A stretch of DNA of 64,000 nucleotides, taken from positions 248,001 through 312,000 of the forward strand of contig SBEG01000001.1 in NCBI GenBank assembly GCA_009668975.1, written 5' to 3'. The stretch is from Deltaproteobacteria bacterium. Its GTDB lineage: Bacteria; Desulfobacterota; Desulfuromonadia; Geobacterales; Geobacteraceae. Every line of letters starts with the position of its first letter. The first letter of the stretch is position 1. The notes under the pieces are model-generated. The model saw nothing but the letters and a program-made list of their open reading frames with translations. It made no database searches and was not told where the DNA came from. The translations under genes and the position numbers were made by a program. Below, one piece after another: positions 19,701 through 26,858 of this stretch.

Positions 19701-22700
19701 TTCGTCGACCCGCATGAATAATGTATCAGCCGAGTTGATCGATATGGATAAGTCCGCAAATGTCTCGACTGAAGAACTTTACCGCAAGATTCTGAAATTG
19801 ACCGATGACGGATTTATTGAACAGGCCATCGGAGATCTTCATCGCCTCCTTCTACAGGACACTGATAATGCTCTCTTCCACAACGATTTGGCAGTTCTCT
19901 ATTCCCGCACGGGAGATGCGGAAAATGCCCTATTTCACCAAGAGAAGGCAGTTGGCAAGGCGCCTCTTAATAGAAACTACCGGATGAATCTCGCGGGATT
20001 GTACTACAGATCAGTAAACCGCATCGACGACGCTATCAATCTGTACACAGAACTTCTTAAAGAGAAGTCTGATGATATCGACACCTTGGGTGCCCTTGCA
20101 ATCATAAGTAGCGAAAACGACCGGCCAGAAGAAGCCCGGATATTCCTCAATAAAATTGTTGAGCTGGAACCAGGCAACATAGATGCTCACCGACTACTGG
20201 AACGGCTGGATTCCATCAATAACTATGATTTTTTTTTTGACGGCCGGCCAGATGATGCAACTGAACCACACAAAATAAAGAAAGAATTCACAGACTGCCC
20301 AACCGGCACAGTAACCATTATTATTCCGGTATACAACCGGCTGGAATTTACTGAAAAGTGCCTTGAAACGCTCTCACGCAACACAACCGCAGGGAGCTAC
20401 GAGTTAATCCTCGTCGACAACGGCTCAACGGACGGTACTGCTGATTTCCTGCAGAAACAGGAGATCATATCTAAAGTAATTTCCAACCCTGTTAATCTTG
20501 GTTTTGCAAAGGCCTGTAATCAAGGAGCCGAAGTCGCGAACGGTCTCTATCTGGTTTTCCTCAATAACGACACAGAACCTCAACCAGGCTGGTTAGATGC
20601 ACTTCTAAAGACAATTCAAGCCAATCCCGAGATTGGAGCTGTCGGGAGCAAACTCCTATACCCTGACAGTACAATTCAGCATGCCGGCGTAGTAATAGTG
20701 GATGACCGGAATATTCATGACCCATTACTGGGTAAGCATATTTATTGCGGAAAACCATCAAATCTCCCGCAAGCAAATATTCCTTTCTGCTACCAGGCTC
20801 TTACTGCAGCGTCGCTCATGATCAGTCGATCGGCATTTATTGATGCAAAAGGATTCGACGAGTGTTTTTGGAATGGCTACGAAGATGTCGACTTATGTTT
20901 CAAACTCAGGGAATTAGGATATCTTATAGTTTACACTCCGGAAAGTGTGGTCATACATCACGAGTCAAAAAGCGGTCCTGAACGTTTTGCGAAAGCTGGT
21001 CAAAACATCGACCTACTGCATAAAAAATGGCGGGGCAAGATAACTCCTGATTTCATCATAACGGAAAATGAAACGACTATTGACACTGCCAAGGGCACGA
21101 TCTTTCCCTACAAATCTCCAAACTCACCTCCAGTTTCGGAAGACAAACAACGATTTCCTTTGGTTTCAATAGTCATTCTCACGTTCAACCAGTTGGGCAA
21201 AACAAAAGACTGCATCGATAGCATCCAAAAACATACACCTGAACTGCATGAGATAATTTTTATAGATAATGGTTCCACCGATGGAACTTCAACTTGGTTA
21301 AGAGAACTTTGCAACAATAACGACAACTACACCCTTATACGCAATAAGGAAAACAGAGGATTTGCTGCCGGGTGCAATCAAGGGATAGCAGCAGCGATTG
21401 GTGAATATGTACTTCTGCTAAACAACGATGTCATTGTCACAGAGAATTGGCTTGACGGACTTCTCGAATGCCTCCTTCTGACGCCAGACGGAGGCATCAC
21501 AGGTCCCATGACGAACAATATCAGCGGAATACAGCAGGTTCCAGGAGTTCAGTACGAATCAGTGGAAGAGATTGACGCATTTGCCTTGATGTTCAGAGAA
21601 AAAAACCGGCATCGTCGCATCCCCTATCGCCGGATCGTCGGTTTCTGCATGTTGTTCAGAAAAAATCTGGTCGATGCCATCGGCCTTCTCGACGAAAATT
21701 TCGGTTCGGGCAATTTCGAAGATGATGACTTCTGTCTGCGCGCAGAACTCGAAGGGTACCGCAATGTTATTGCCGGTGATGTTTTCATTCATCATGTTGG
21801 CAGCGCAACCTTCAAAGGAAACAATATCGACTTCACCAGCGCCATGACCGGCAACAGGAAAGTTTTCAATGACAAATGGAGCCGCCAGGTTAGAAATGAA
21901 AACGAAGCCATCAAAATACTGACGCTCAAAACTTTGGAAAAAGCGGAATCACTCTATCAACGTGGAGAAACAGACAAGGCGATCGACACCCTCCTGAAAG
22001 AAGGAATAAGTAACGCATCCAAAGAGCATCGCTTTTACTTTGCCCTGGCCGATTATTTCATTGATCAGGAAAGATTCAATGATGCCCTGGACTCACTAAA
22101 AGAACTTCCTGACTCAGCTGAGGGAGAACGAAAATACGTTCTTCTTGGCCGCGCCCTTGCGGGCATGGGCAATCTTGAAGAAGCGGAAAAATTGGCGCAA
22201 TTGGCTTTGCAAAACGATCCATCCTCTGCGCCGGCCCTGGCACTTTCAGGGAGGATCGCCTATGATTCGGGACGGCAACAGGAAGCAATCAGTCTCTTTG
22301 AAGCAGCCATCAAAGCAAATCCCGGATATGGAGAACCCTATACTTGCCTGGGGCTGATTGCTCTTCAGGAGGACCGGCTGGAAGATGCTGTCAACCTTCT
22401 TGAAAAAGGCTTTCTTTATTTGCCGATTTCAGCTGAAGCAGCGAACCACTATCATTCACTGATTAGCGCTTCGGGCAAATTCGACCGGGCTGAAGATCTC
22501 TTTCGAGAAATGCACCGTTTCTATCCCCAACACCGGACCCTTCACTTTCTGCTCATTGACATCCTCATCCGTCAGGAAAAGTATCAACAGGCGATCGCTG
22601 AGATTGAAGAGGCGTGCACCATTTTCGGTATCGAAGACGGCATGCTGGCGGCAGGTCTCGATTTAAGACAAAAAATCGGACCGCTGTCCGTTGATCCGAA

Positions 22701-23919
22701 AAAGAAAAAGGCTGGAACCAGCGTTTCACTCTGCATGATCGTCAAAAACGAAGAAAAGAATCTGCCCCGCTGCCTGCTGAGCCTGAAGCCGATAGTCGAT
22801 GAAATCATCATCGTCGACACCGGATCTACAGACCGGAGCCGGACCGTGGCGGAACTTTTCGGCGCAAAAATGTTGGAGCAGCCGTGGACCGGTGACTTCT
22901 CAGAGGCCCGTAACGTAAGCCTGGAACAGGCTACCGGTAATTGGATTCTCGTCATGGATGCAGACGAAGTACTCGCTCCGCAGGACCACGAACAATTCCG
23001 GCAACTGATCAAAACCTCAACCGGTAAAAGAATGGCATTCAGCATAACAACTCGAAACTATATGACAAAAATGAATGCGGAACACTGGCAGGCGAACAAC
23101 GGACACTATCCTGATCAGGAGACCGGCGGAGGGTGGGTACCTAGCGACAAGGTACGACTATTTTCAAATCTAAAAACAATTCGTTTTGTTGACCCGATTC
23201 ACGAAATGGTTGACCAATCTCTGACACAAGCTGGTATTCCGATCAGCAAGGCCCAAATCCCAGTGCATCACTACGGCTATTTGGATAAAGAGCGTCAACA
23301 GGAAAAAGGTGAACAATACTACCTCCTCGGCATAAAGAAATTAGCTGAAACGGGAGAAAACGACTGTACAGCGCTGAGCGAACTGGCAATCCAGGCTGGT
23401 GAAATTGGTCGTTATGCGGAAGCAGTCGAGTTATGGAGCAAGGTCCTGTGCCTTGCACCTGATCTCCCCCTCGCCTATTTCAACCTCGGTTTTGTCTATC
23501 TGCAAATGGGAAGATTTACTGAATCCAGGGACGCCTCAGCCAAAGCTATGAAGTTGAAAAGAAACTACTATGAAGCAGTCAACAATTATGCCATGGCAGA
23601 ACTATGCCTCGGCAATTTTCAAGAAGCCAGCAAGGTTTTGAAAAAAACACTTACCGCAATACCTGAATTCCCTAATGCCATGGCCATGCTTGCGGTAACA
23701 CGGTTGTACGCCAACAAAAAGGATGAGGGCCTCAAATTATTCAGAAAACTTTCCGATAACGGCGTGAATTTCGTCGAGTTTATTCATGAATCAGTAAAGA
23801 AGCTCATTTCGGCGCAGAGATTCAATGAGGCCAGAACTATTCTCGACACAGCATTAGCAAACGGTTACGGCAACGAAAAGATGCATGCAATCAATACGTC
23901 TTTACAGCAGGGACAATGA
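13798..23919 (+). CDS. Giant modular glycosyltransferase with MAF/DUF115-like domain and TPRs
   Basis: One uninterrupted frame of 3373 residues. Approximate order: 1-200 SAM methyltransferase (ILEIGSD, SIATMEHV); 280-600 uncharacterised, transferase-like; 630-850 DUF115/MAF-like domain (CVIIGNGPSLNKMD, VVLIGVDHH); 866-1090 GT2 (NSDD); 1096-1335 GT2 (DADD); 1342-1745 GT4 (HNFPPNWYAGVE, then a SISENYPLVVREALSAGIPV donor site); 1835-2140 TPRs; 2171-2450 GT2 (NNDT); 2453-2710 GT2 (NNDV); 2711-2950 TPRs; 2974-3190 GT2 (DADE); 3192-3373 TPRs. An ATG 12 bases upstream exists, but GGAG at 13788-13791 supports 13798. MAF proteins transfer nonulosonic acids to flagellin; this protein probably assembles and attaches a multi-sugar flagellin glycan in the cytoplasm. 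No signal peptide or membrane segment is seen. Confidence 0.8.
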   Translation: MKPLAQYQELAVNKFFSLLPSGAQRILEIGSDVEYAVVDNIATRFDGTVTGINPAAGFVKRSPAEGPANVTILGADGCCMPFDDRSFDAILSIATMEHVLDIPKFLEECHRVLKPNGMFYTNFSPIWSSGIGHHVYALAGRKEARFWKPDRNPLPDFSHLLWDEDEMREYLLDSSYDDRLIEPIINWVYHSDNINRCFFEDYKDAFSAARLQVKDFTAGVYKAPSQQLLEELRAKHGQHRDFSHHFIELVMSRPVLASSLPQHPPTPAGVEGAAGAPPTLGDQSETQNVVINFHRGDQSSAESLLNLLMVVDEGIDCTYHLQYGDPPDTLLIKETIERFREKKEVVLHFDLPDITVPMAFVENDPNLAEYPGNQARRTREQKRSILQWNLCVYKFIQLLDSFLMIEPDCVILKHDWLADIYAAYRDVNLPIFGHLKSGIINGTPIPTHWAGCSVYNGRMLRELDLERTFTERYENPWWRFRNLHETSNGNNCFYGPAFSGYDISFDYFLFAHFWRKTTGSSNPFQWPVSEIANRDDLIFCDFRSTLTAAEIFNRYHDRLPVLHGVKSDESRLMMTGYFSSGGTSTMTETRSDQVAADTANHAESPRQLPQRCLSPEELFVMTNRRLGQFRNKHQGQRCVIIGNGPSLNKMDLSFLEDEITFGMNRIFLMFDQWKFRPTYYVSVNPLVIEQSAGDILRIIAPKFLSHKGIPFFDDPGDIHFLQSIPQWFFSKDPRNGICEGWTVTYVAMQLAYFMGFEEVVLIGVDHHFVTKGDPNKEVVSEGDDPNHFHPGYFGKGARWHLPDLERSEGSYRMAKETFESEGRRIIDATVDGKLTIFPKADYRELFQSKRTTGTGRQDTPAQKGAKPLLFSVITPSFNQAQFISQTIQSVQNQDYPHWEHIVMDGKSDDGTVEILKSCQHLKWLSENDRGQSDAINKGFRLATGDIIAWINSDDWYEPGAFKAVADFFTANPGKNIVMGDCNLVDADGVIFDRVINQERGFDELRKYWISRSIPTQPAIFFRRNLLDEFGLLDESLHFAMDYDLWMRFSQKNRLYHIDRTLANYRFHSDAKGGDQDWSKFIPDCRIVYDRYSPPQVSVIIPCYNYGQYLAEAVSSVITQTYQEFEIIIINDGSTDNTAEVAEQIINSNPHIRIRLINQANSGQPAFSRNKGISEAKGKYILPLDADDKISPTMIEKMVRILDDDQAVDIVYCDTIRFGDVDNAYQTEDWSLTRLASDNIINYCALFRRKVWDSVGGYRLDCGYEDWEFWISAAEKGFIGFRIPEYLFYYRIKPTGRLLLDEQNDAKNKAKIVSFHPKLYDDATRMWSQQLLAENADKENKLQVLIVVHNFPPNWYAGVEIYSYQLAISLIRLGVEVSVLYPLHQEKLLRAEIEESSFDGIRIFRLLSDRSLPEHGGLTAQVANQEQELLFAEFLRQRNFSAIHFHHTLGMPFSFIDVARKQGVPVCVTLHDCWYLCLGVHLNDTTTNSLCSGPEFPEHCADCFLAKTAITPSREDRTNLSTWIQFRNSQARDALQNVDCIASPSQYLADLHHKYGISRSIEISPLGMNTVRKSRRTTSSPIAFAFLGNIHELKNTYLLAETFKKVTGKARLIYFGDGEKHFIEKLNTTIAGDGRISYQGAYSPSQLPEILDQVDMVVVPSISENYPLVVREALSAGIPVLASRVGGIPEIITHLHNGILFDPNNQDELQKWLQDIADNPSLLDDLKKHIEPVKTIEQDAGEWITRYTQLSSDHVVNRHLGVLSDAAGKADRAPTDYTAAACTSASNPREYGAREANPCPNPQVNITAREFSQTPHPDTAAMDYGSIRILIDGLETHESIAIIERFLQEQPLHAEAHNDLGVLYYRVSNKLQTLGHYEKAVRFCPLNSNFRKNLASFYFVEMGWTMDAIAIYTDILKTDPSDIEALTSLGIISNSIGRPEEARTFFCRVTDLDPLNDEVRKALVDLDPPSSTRMNNVSAELIDMDKSANVSTEELYRKILKLTDDGFIEQAIGDLHRLLLQDTDNALFHNDLAVLYSRTGDAENALFHQEKAVGKAPLNRNYRMNLAGLYYRSVNRIDDAINLYTELLKEKSDDIDTLGALAIISSENDRPEEARIFLNKIVELEPGNIDAHRLLERLDSINNYDFFFDGRPDDATEPHKIKKEFTDCPTGTVTIIIPVYNRLEFTEKCLETLSRNTTAGSYELILVDNGSTDGTADFLQKQEIISKVISNPVNLGFAKACNQGAEVANGLYLVFLNNDTEPQPGWLDALLKTIQANPEIGAVGSKLLYPDSTIQHAGVVIVDDRNIHDPLLGKHIYCGKPSNLPQANIPFCYQALTAASLMISRSAFIDAKGFDECFWNGYEDVDLCFKLRELGYLIVYTPESVVIHHESKSGPERFAKAGQNIDLLHKKWRGKITPDFIITENETTIDTAKGTIFPYKSPNSPPVSEDKQRFPLVSIVILTFNQLGKTKDCIDSIQKHTPELHEIIFIDNGSTDGTSTWLRELCNNNDNYTLIRNKENRGFAAGCNQGIAAAIGEYVLLLNNDVIVTENWLDGLLECLLLTPDGGITGPMTNNISGIQQVPGVQYESVEEIDAFALMFREKNRHRRIPYRRIVGFCMLFRKNLVDAIGLLDENFGSGNFEDDDFCLRAELEGYRNVIAGDVFIHHVGSATFKGNNIDFTSAMTGNRKVFNDKWSRQVRNENEAIKILTLKTLEKAESLYQRGETDKAIDTLLKEGISNASKEHRFYFALADYFIDQERFNDALDSLKELPDSAEGERKYVLLGRALAGMGNLEEAEKLAQLALQNDPSSAPALALSGRIAYDSGRQQEAISLFEAAIKANPGYGEPYTCLGLIALQEDRLEDAVNLLEKGFLYLPISAEAANHYHSLISASGKFDRAEDLFREMHRFYPQHRTLHFLLIDILIRQEKYQQAIAEIEEACTIFGIEDGMLAAGLDLRQKIGPLSVDPKKKKAGTSVSLCMIVKNEEKNLPRCLLSLKPIVDEIIIVDTGSTDRSRTVAELFGAKMLEQPWTGDFSEARNVSLEQATGNWILVMDADEVLAPQDHEQFRQLIKTSTGKRMAFSITTRNYMTKMNAEHWQANNGHYPDQETGGGWVPSDKVRLFSNLKTIRFVDPIHEMVDQSLTQAGIPISKAQIPVHHYGYLDKERQQEKGEQYYLLGIKKLAETGENDCTALSELAIQAGEIGRYAEAVELWSKVLCLAPDLPLAYFNLGFVYLQMGRFTESRDASAKAMKLKRNYYEAVNNYAMAELCLGNFQEASKVLKKTLTAIPEFPNAMAMLAVTRLYANKKDEGLKLFRKLSDNGVNFVEFIHESVKKLISAQRFNEARTILDTALANGYGNEKMHAINTSLQQGQ

Positions 23920-23975
23920 CTGTTGAAGCCGTTCCCAACATAAACGCTAATGAGAGGACAGCTGATGTAACTAAG

Positions 23976-24078
23976 CAAGTACCATGTAACACCTAAAAAC
24001 AACCCCCCTCAATCCCCCCTTCACAGGGGAGGTTTGAGGGGGGTTGTTTGTGAAAAAACATCTGTTACAGGGTACTTG
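23976..24078. repeat. MITE-like element, copy 1
   Basis: A 103-base palindromic unit. Its ends CAAGTACCATGTAACA (23976-23991) and TGTTACAGGGTACTTG (24063-24078) are inverted with one mismatch, and inside them AACAACCCCCCTCAATCCCC pairs with GGGGAGG...GAGGGGGGTTGTT. A related copy lies at 46515-46642. It occupies the 300-base gap between the giant glycosyltransferase gene and flaF; the only other structure there is the hairpin at 24153-24183. Confidence 0.7.
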
Positions 24079-24152
24079 TGGTAATGGTACTGAAAGAACA
24101 GAGGCGGGAGCAACTAGGCAGAGACTACGGGGAAACAAATGTTCAGAGGCAA

Positions 24153-24183
24153 GGCTTTCCGTAACACGATGATCCGGAAAGCC
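24153..24183. terminator. Hairpin, possible terminator between convergent genes
   Basis: GGCTTTCCG (24153-24161) faces CGGAAAGCC (24175-24183), a perfect nine-pair stem, 36 bases beyond the end of flaF. There is no T tract, so termination is only likely by position. Confidence 0.4.
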
Positions 24184-24219
24184 ACTGCCCCGGGACGAAT
24201 ATCAGAATGGCAGCACCGG

Positions 24220-24624
24220 TTATACCGCTTGCTGAATGTCCTGTGCATTCTGGTTGCTCTTCAATAATCCGGCCGCCAGATTAAGATTGATGTTAATGGC
24301 AATGGTCAGCTTATGCGCTTCCGGATAGGCAAGAACTTCAAACAAGCGTTTATCGAGAAATAAACTCAGATTGAGAATATCTTCCCGGATATTTTTCGGC
24401 AGTGGATTATCCGGCATGCTCAACTCACTCTGGAACAAACTCCAGATTTTCTGGTTGAATTTAATAGCTGCCTCCAGTCGCAGATCGCGATCAGGGGCAT
24501 CCCAGTTGTCCTGGCAGCCCTTCAGCATCAGACCCGCCCTCGTCAGGAGGGAGGCCTCCAACTCGCGCTGCGACATACCTTCCTTGTTTGCGTTCTGATA
24601 AATATTAAAGGGATTTTTTGACAT
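24220..24624 (-). CDS. flaF: Flagellar biosynthesis regulator FlaF
   Basis: A 134-residue FlaF-family protein. The block ELEASLLTRAGLMLK, the helix around NQKIWSLFQSEL and the C-terminal INLNLAAGLL are typical. In Caulobacter FlaF is needed for flagellin synthesis or secretion and acts against FlbT. The frame is open to 4 codons beyond 24639, but GAGGAG lies 10 bases before ATG 24624, and this start overlaps the end of flbT by 20 bases. FlaF is mainly known from Alphaproteobacteria, so its presence in an otherwise Geobacter-like locus is notable. Confidence 0.85.
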   Translation of the reverse strand: MSKNPFNIYQNANKEGMSQRELEASLLTRAGLMLKGCQDNWDAPDRDLRLEAAIKFNQKIWSLFQSELSMPDNPLPKNIREDILNLSLFLDKRLFEVLAYPEAHKLTIAININLNLAAGLLKSNQNAQDIQQAV

Positions 24625-25003
24625 GGGAAAGTAACTCCTCTTCGTAATCAATCAGTTTTTTCGTAAGTTTCAAAGCCTGATAGAAATCACCGGAGACAAT
24701 CTGTTCGCTGATTTTGTCCAGTATGGATTTGGTACTCGGTGCGGCAGCGGCAATATCCCTGACCAGGTCCCAGTAGCGGGTGTGATAGTCGACCTGATTG
24801 TCCCTGTCGATGTACATTAGCTGAATGGCAAAGTAGACCCGTCGCGCCGGAGAAACCGCATCCCGTTCCGCCATGATGTCTTTCTGACGCAAAATCGGCA
24901 CCGTATTTTCAACGACAAATTCACTTGCCTTGGCTCCGTTGTGAATCACGGCGCCGCCGATGATAATTTTCTCGTCCGGTTTCAGTCGAAGTTTCAGGGA
25001 CAT
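24605..25003 (-). CDS. flbT: Flagellin post-transcriptional regulator FlbT
   Basis: A 132-residue FlbT-family protein: the N-terminus LKLRLKPDEKIIIGGAVI and the ILRQKDIM..E.AVSPARRVYFAIQLMYID block are diagnostic. In Caulobacter FlbT binds the 5' leader of flagellin mRNA and promotes its decay until the hook is finished. The gene is in the same transcription unit as the flagellin, which has a long structured leader, so the same mechanism is plausible. It overlaps flaF by 20 bases and starts 15 bases after the unknown 197-residue gene. Confidence 0.9.
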   Translation of the reverse strand: MSLKLRLKPDEKIIIGGAVIHNGAKASEFVVENTVPILRQKDIMAERDAVSPARRVYFAIQLMYIDRDNQVDYHTRYWDLVRDIAAAAPSTKSILDKISEQIVSGDFYQALKLTKKLIDYEEELLSHVKKSL

Positions 25004-25018
25004 CTCAAATCCTTTCTG

Positions 25019-25612
25019 CTAGGCAGTCACAAACCCCACCAGCTCACTCTGAGCCGTGGTCACCACTGAACCAAGTTGAGTCATCGCTTTTGATGCGGCA
25101 ATGACTTCTGCGTCACTTGCCGAGGCAGACAACTGCGGAAGACTCGAGGCGATGTTGCCATTTTCTGCGGCCCCGAGCTTATCCCAAAGGCTCGTATTTT
25201 TTTCATACAAAGGTTGCGGCGGTGGCGGAAACGTCATACCGAGGATTTCCTTACGCAATGATATGTAACTCATCAGAAGATCTTTCCGTTCACTGCTGTC
25301 CGGAGGAAAGGGCGGATAATTCTTGACAATTTTCGCCAGAGTTTGGTTCATCTCGCCAACAACATCACTCACTTTGGCAAGACTGTCTGCAACGCTGCGG
25401 ATGCTCTTTGCCTGCAAGTTCTTTTCCTCATGAAAAGTACCCAATCGGCCTATGGTTGAGGAAGAGCCCTGCACAGAAATGGCAACAAGATCATCATGAT
25501 GTTGCGCATTGGCCGCCTGCTGCTGTTGCGGAACAGTTGACTGATAACTTTTTCGCAACTGATCAGGCATTGTTGCGACTTTTTCCGTAGTACTTATCGG
25601 CTCAATGGCCAT
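25019..25612 (-). CDS. Unknown flagellin-linked protein
   Basis: A 197-residue protein of no family I recognise, between flagellin and flbT on the same strand. The first 45 residues are Gln-rich and hydrophilic; DDLVAISVQG follows, then two helices (about 65-95 and 105-130) separated by a proline-rich PPFPPDSSE, a second proline patch FPPPPQP, and an Ala/Ser-rich C-terminus. No signal peptide or membrane segment. GGGGGGA at 25618-25624 gives a good ribosome site for ATG 25612. Position suggests a flagellin chaperone, export helper or regulator; nothing in the sequence proves it. Confidence 0.7.
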   Translation of the reverse strand: MAIEPISTTEKVATMPDQLRKSYQSTVPQQQQAANAQHHDDLVAISVQGSSSTIGRLGTFHEEKNLQAKSIRSVADSLAKVSDVVGEMNQTLAKIVKNYPPFPPDSSERKDLLMSYISLRKEILGMTFPPPPQPLYEKNTSLWDKLGAAENGNIASSLPQLSASASDAEVIAASKAMTQLGSVVTTAQSELVGFVTA

Positions 25613-25633
25613 GTCATCCCCCCTTATGCAGCA

Positions 25634-25662
25634 AAGGGAGGAGAAATGACTCTCCTCCCCTT
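25634..25662 (-). terminator. Hairpin downstream of flagellin gene (attenuator)
   Basis: AAGGGAGGAGA pairs with TCTCCTCCCCTT around a six-base loop, 28 bases beyond the flagellin stop and before the next gene. The weak T run suggests partial read-through, giving much flagellin mRNA and less of the regulators. Confidence 0.55.
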
Positions 25663-25689
25663 GAGTTACTACCGGCTACGGCTGAAACC

Positions 25690-26508
25690 CTAGAAGAGTC
25701 TCATGACCGCCTGTGCTGCCTGGGACGCCATGCTCAAAGAAGTTACCCCAAGATTCTGCTGCGTCTGCAGCATCAGCATGTTGGCGCCTTCTTCGTTCAT
25801 GTCCGCCAGCGTCAGATTATCGGCACCGGTTTTCAACTCGTTAATCATCGAGTTGGTGAAGTCCTGACGGGTGGTAACAACGCTCAGGTTCGAGGAAAGC
25901 TTTGAAGACTCACTGCGCAACTTGTTCATCGCACCTTCAAGCTCTTTAGAAGAGTCTTCGATCGTAGAGTTGGTTGCAGTCCATGTCGCCGAAGAAATAT
26001 TTAGCCCTGTTGTTGCAGTGCTCGCATTGAAACCCTTGATATCAAGGGTAGAGTTCCCGGTTGTTGGAGCAAACTCAACAGTCTGAGTATCACCACCCAG
26101 CAGGTTTGTACCACGGTAGCCGGAATCCTTCGCGATGTTGTCAATCTGGGTCCTCAGCGTGTTAAAGGTAGCCGCATAAGTTCCCCGGTCGGTAGTGCTG
26201 GTTGTTGCCAAAGCTGCCTGGGCAACACCTTTTGCGGATTCGATCAGCGAGGTAATTGCCTTGATACCGGCATCAGCGGCTTTTGCCATCTGCACGGCTT
26301 CTGCCATGCCGTCTTTACGGGCGCCCAAGTCATCGGCGCGCTGCATGTGGGACTGAGCGGCAAAATAGTTGGTCGGGTTATCCAGCGGCGAATTGACCTT
26401 CTTGCCGGTGGAAAGACGGTTCTGGGTCTGGCTGATCTGGGTTGAGGTGGACTGGAGAGACAAGAGGTTGCTTCTCATGCCTGAAGTCAAAGAAATCTGA
26501 TTTGCCAT
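25690..26508 (-). CDS. fliC: Flagellin
   Basis: The filament subunit, 272 residues, close to the short flagellins of Alphaproteobacteria and far below the enteric 400-500. The N-terminal D0/D1 part (residues 1-140: RSNLLSLQSTSTQISQTQNRLSTGKKVNSPLDNP) and the C-terminal part (about 185-272, ending QQNLGVTSLSMASQAAQAVMRLF) are conserved; only about 40 variable residues lie between, so outer domains are missing. AAAGGAG precedes ATG 26508. It is read from a strong sigma-28 promoter with a leader of about 145 bases. Ser/Thr-rich central segments (TTSTTDRGT, STATTGLNISSATWTATNST) are plausible glycosylation sites for the nearby island. Secreted by the flagellar export apparatus. Confidence 0.95.
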   Translation of the reverse strand: MANQISLTSGMRSNLLSLQSTSTQISQTQNRLSTGKKVNSPLDNPTNYFAAQSHMQRADDLGARKDGMAEAVQMAKAADAGIKAITSLIESAKGVAQAALATTSTTDRGTYAATFNTLRTQIDNIAKDSGYRGTNLLGGDTQTVEFAPTTGNSTLDIKGFNASTATTGLNISSATWTATNSTIEDSSKELEGAMNKLRSESSKLSSNLSVVTTRQDFTNSMINELKTGADNLTLADMNEEGANMLMLQTQQNLGVTSLSMASQAAQAVMRLF

Positions 26509-26535
26509 GGTGTAGCTCCTTTTCTGGGTTTTTTA

Positions 26536-26627
26536 CCGGCCTTCTGGCCGGGCTTGGGTTTACCCGTGCAACGGTGGACCGAGCAGCGGTTCCGTCGCTC
26601 TCATTCTGAGAGCTTCCTGCACCGTTG
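26536..26627 (-). promoter_or_regulatory. Structured 5' leader of flagellin mRNA
   Basis: In the transcript CAACGGTG (from 26627) pairs with CACCGTTG (to 26569), closing a region that contains a perfect GCTCTCA-GAA-TGAGAGC hairpin (26597-26613) and a second imperfect hairpin (GGAACCG with CGGTCC). This makes a three-way junction. A further perfect stem CCGGCC-AGAA-GGCCGG (26536-26551) stands just before the ribosome site. It is a likely target for FlbT or another translation or stability control. The remaining gap to the PilZ gene holds the sigma-28 promoter. Confidence 0.6.
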
Positions 26628-26658
26628 TTTAGGTCTGCGTTCCCGGGATTTGTAATTC

Positions 26659-26685
26659 TTATCGAACAATCAGGGGAAAACTTTA
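26659..26685 (-). promoter_or_regulatory. Sigma-28 (FliA) promoter of flagellin operon
   Basis: Minus strand TAAAGTTTTC-N7-TGTTCGATAA. It fits TAAAGTTT-N11-GCCGATAA with exact spacing and two -10 mismatches, 151 bases before the flagellin ATG. The same 10+7+10 pattern recurs before flgJ. Confidence 0.85.
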
Positions 26686-26858
26686 GAAAAATATTTTAAA
26701 ATCATCTGAAAAGGAAAAAGATTTTTATTTGTCTCTGAGGCACCATCCATGATAATGTTCACAGCTATTCTGGCCGATCCAACCTGCGGCCGCATCCCCT
26801 CCTCAGTTCAGCAGGAGTTAAGAACCTGACAGAAATTCCGTCAGGAGGATTCGAGACG

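Noticed and set aside
26774..26795. Possible sigma-54 site before the PilZ gene (TGGCCGATCCAACCTGC)
   Set aside because: The GG to GC distance is 12 bases, not 10, so it does not meet the strict spacing.
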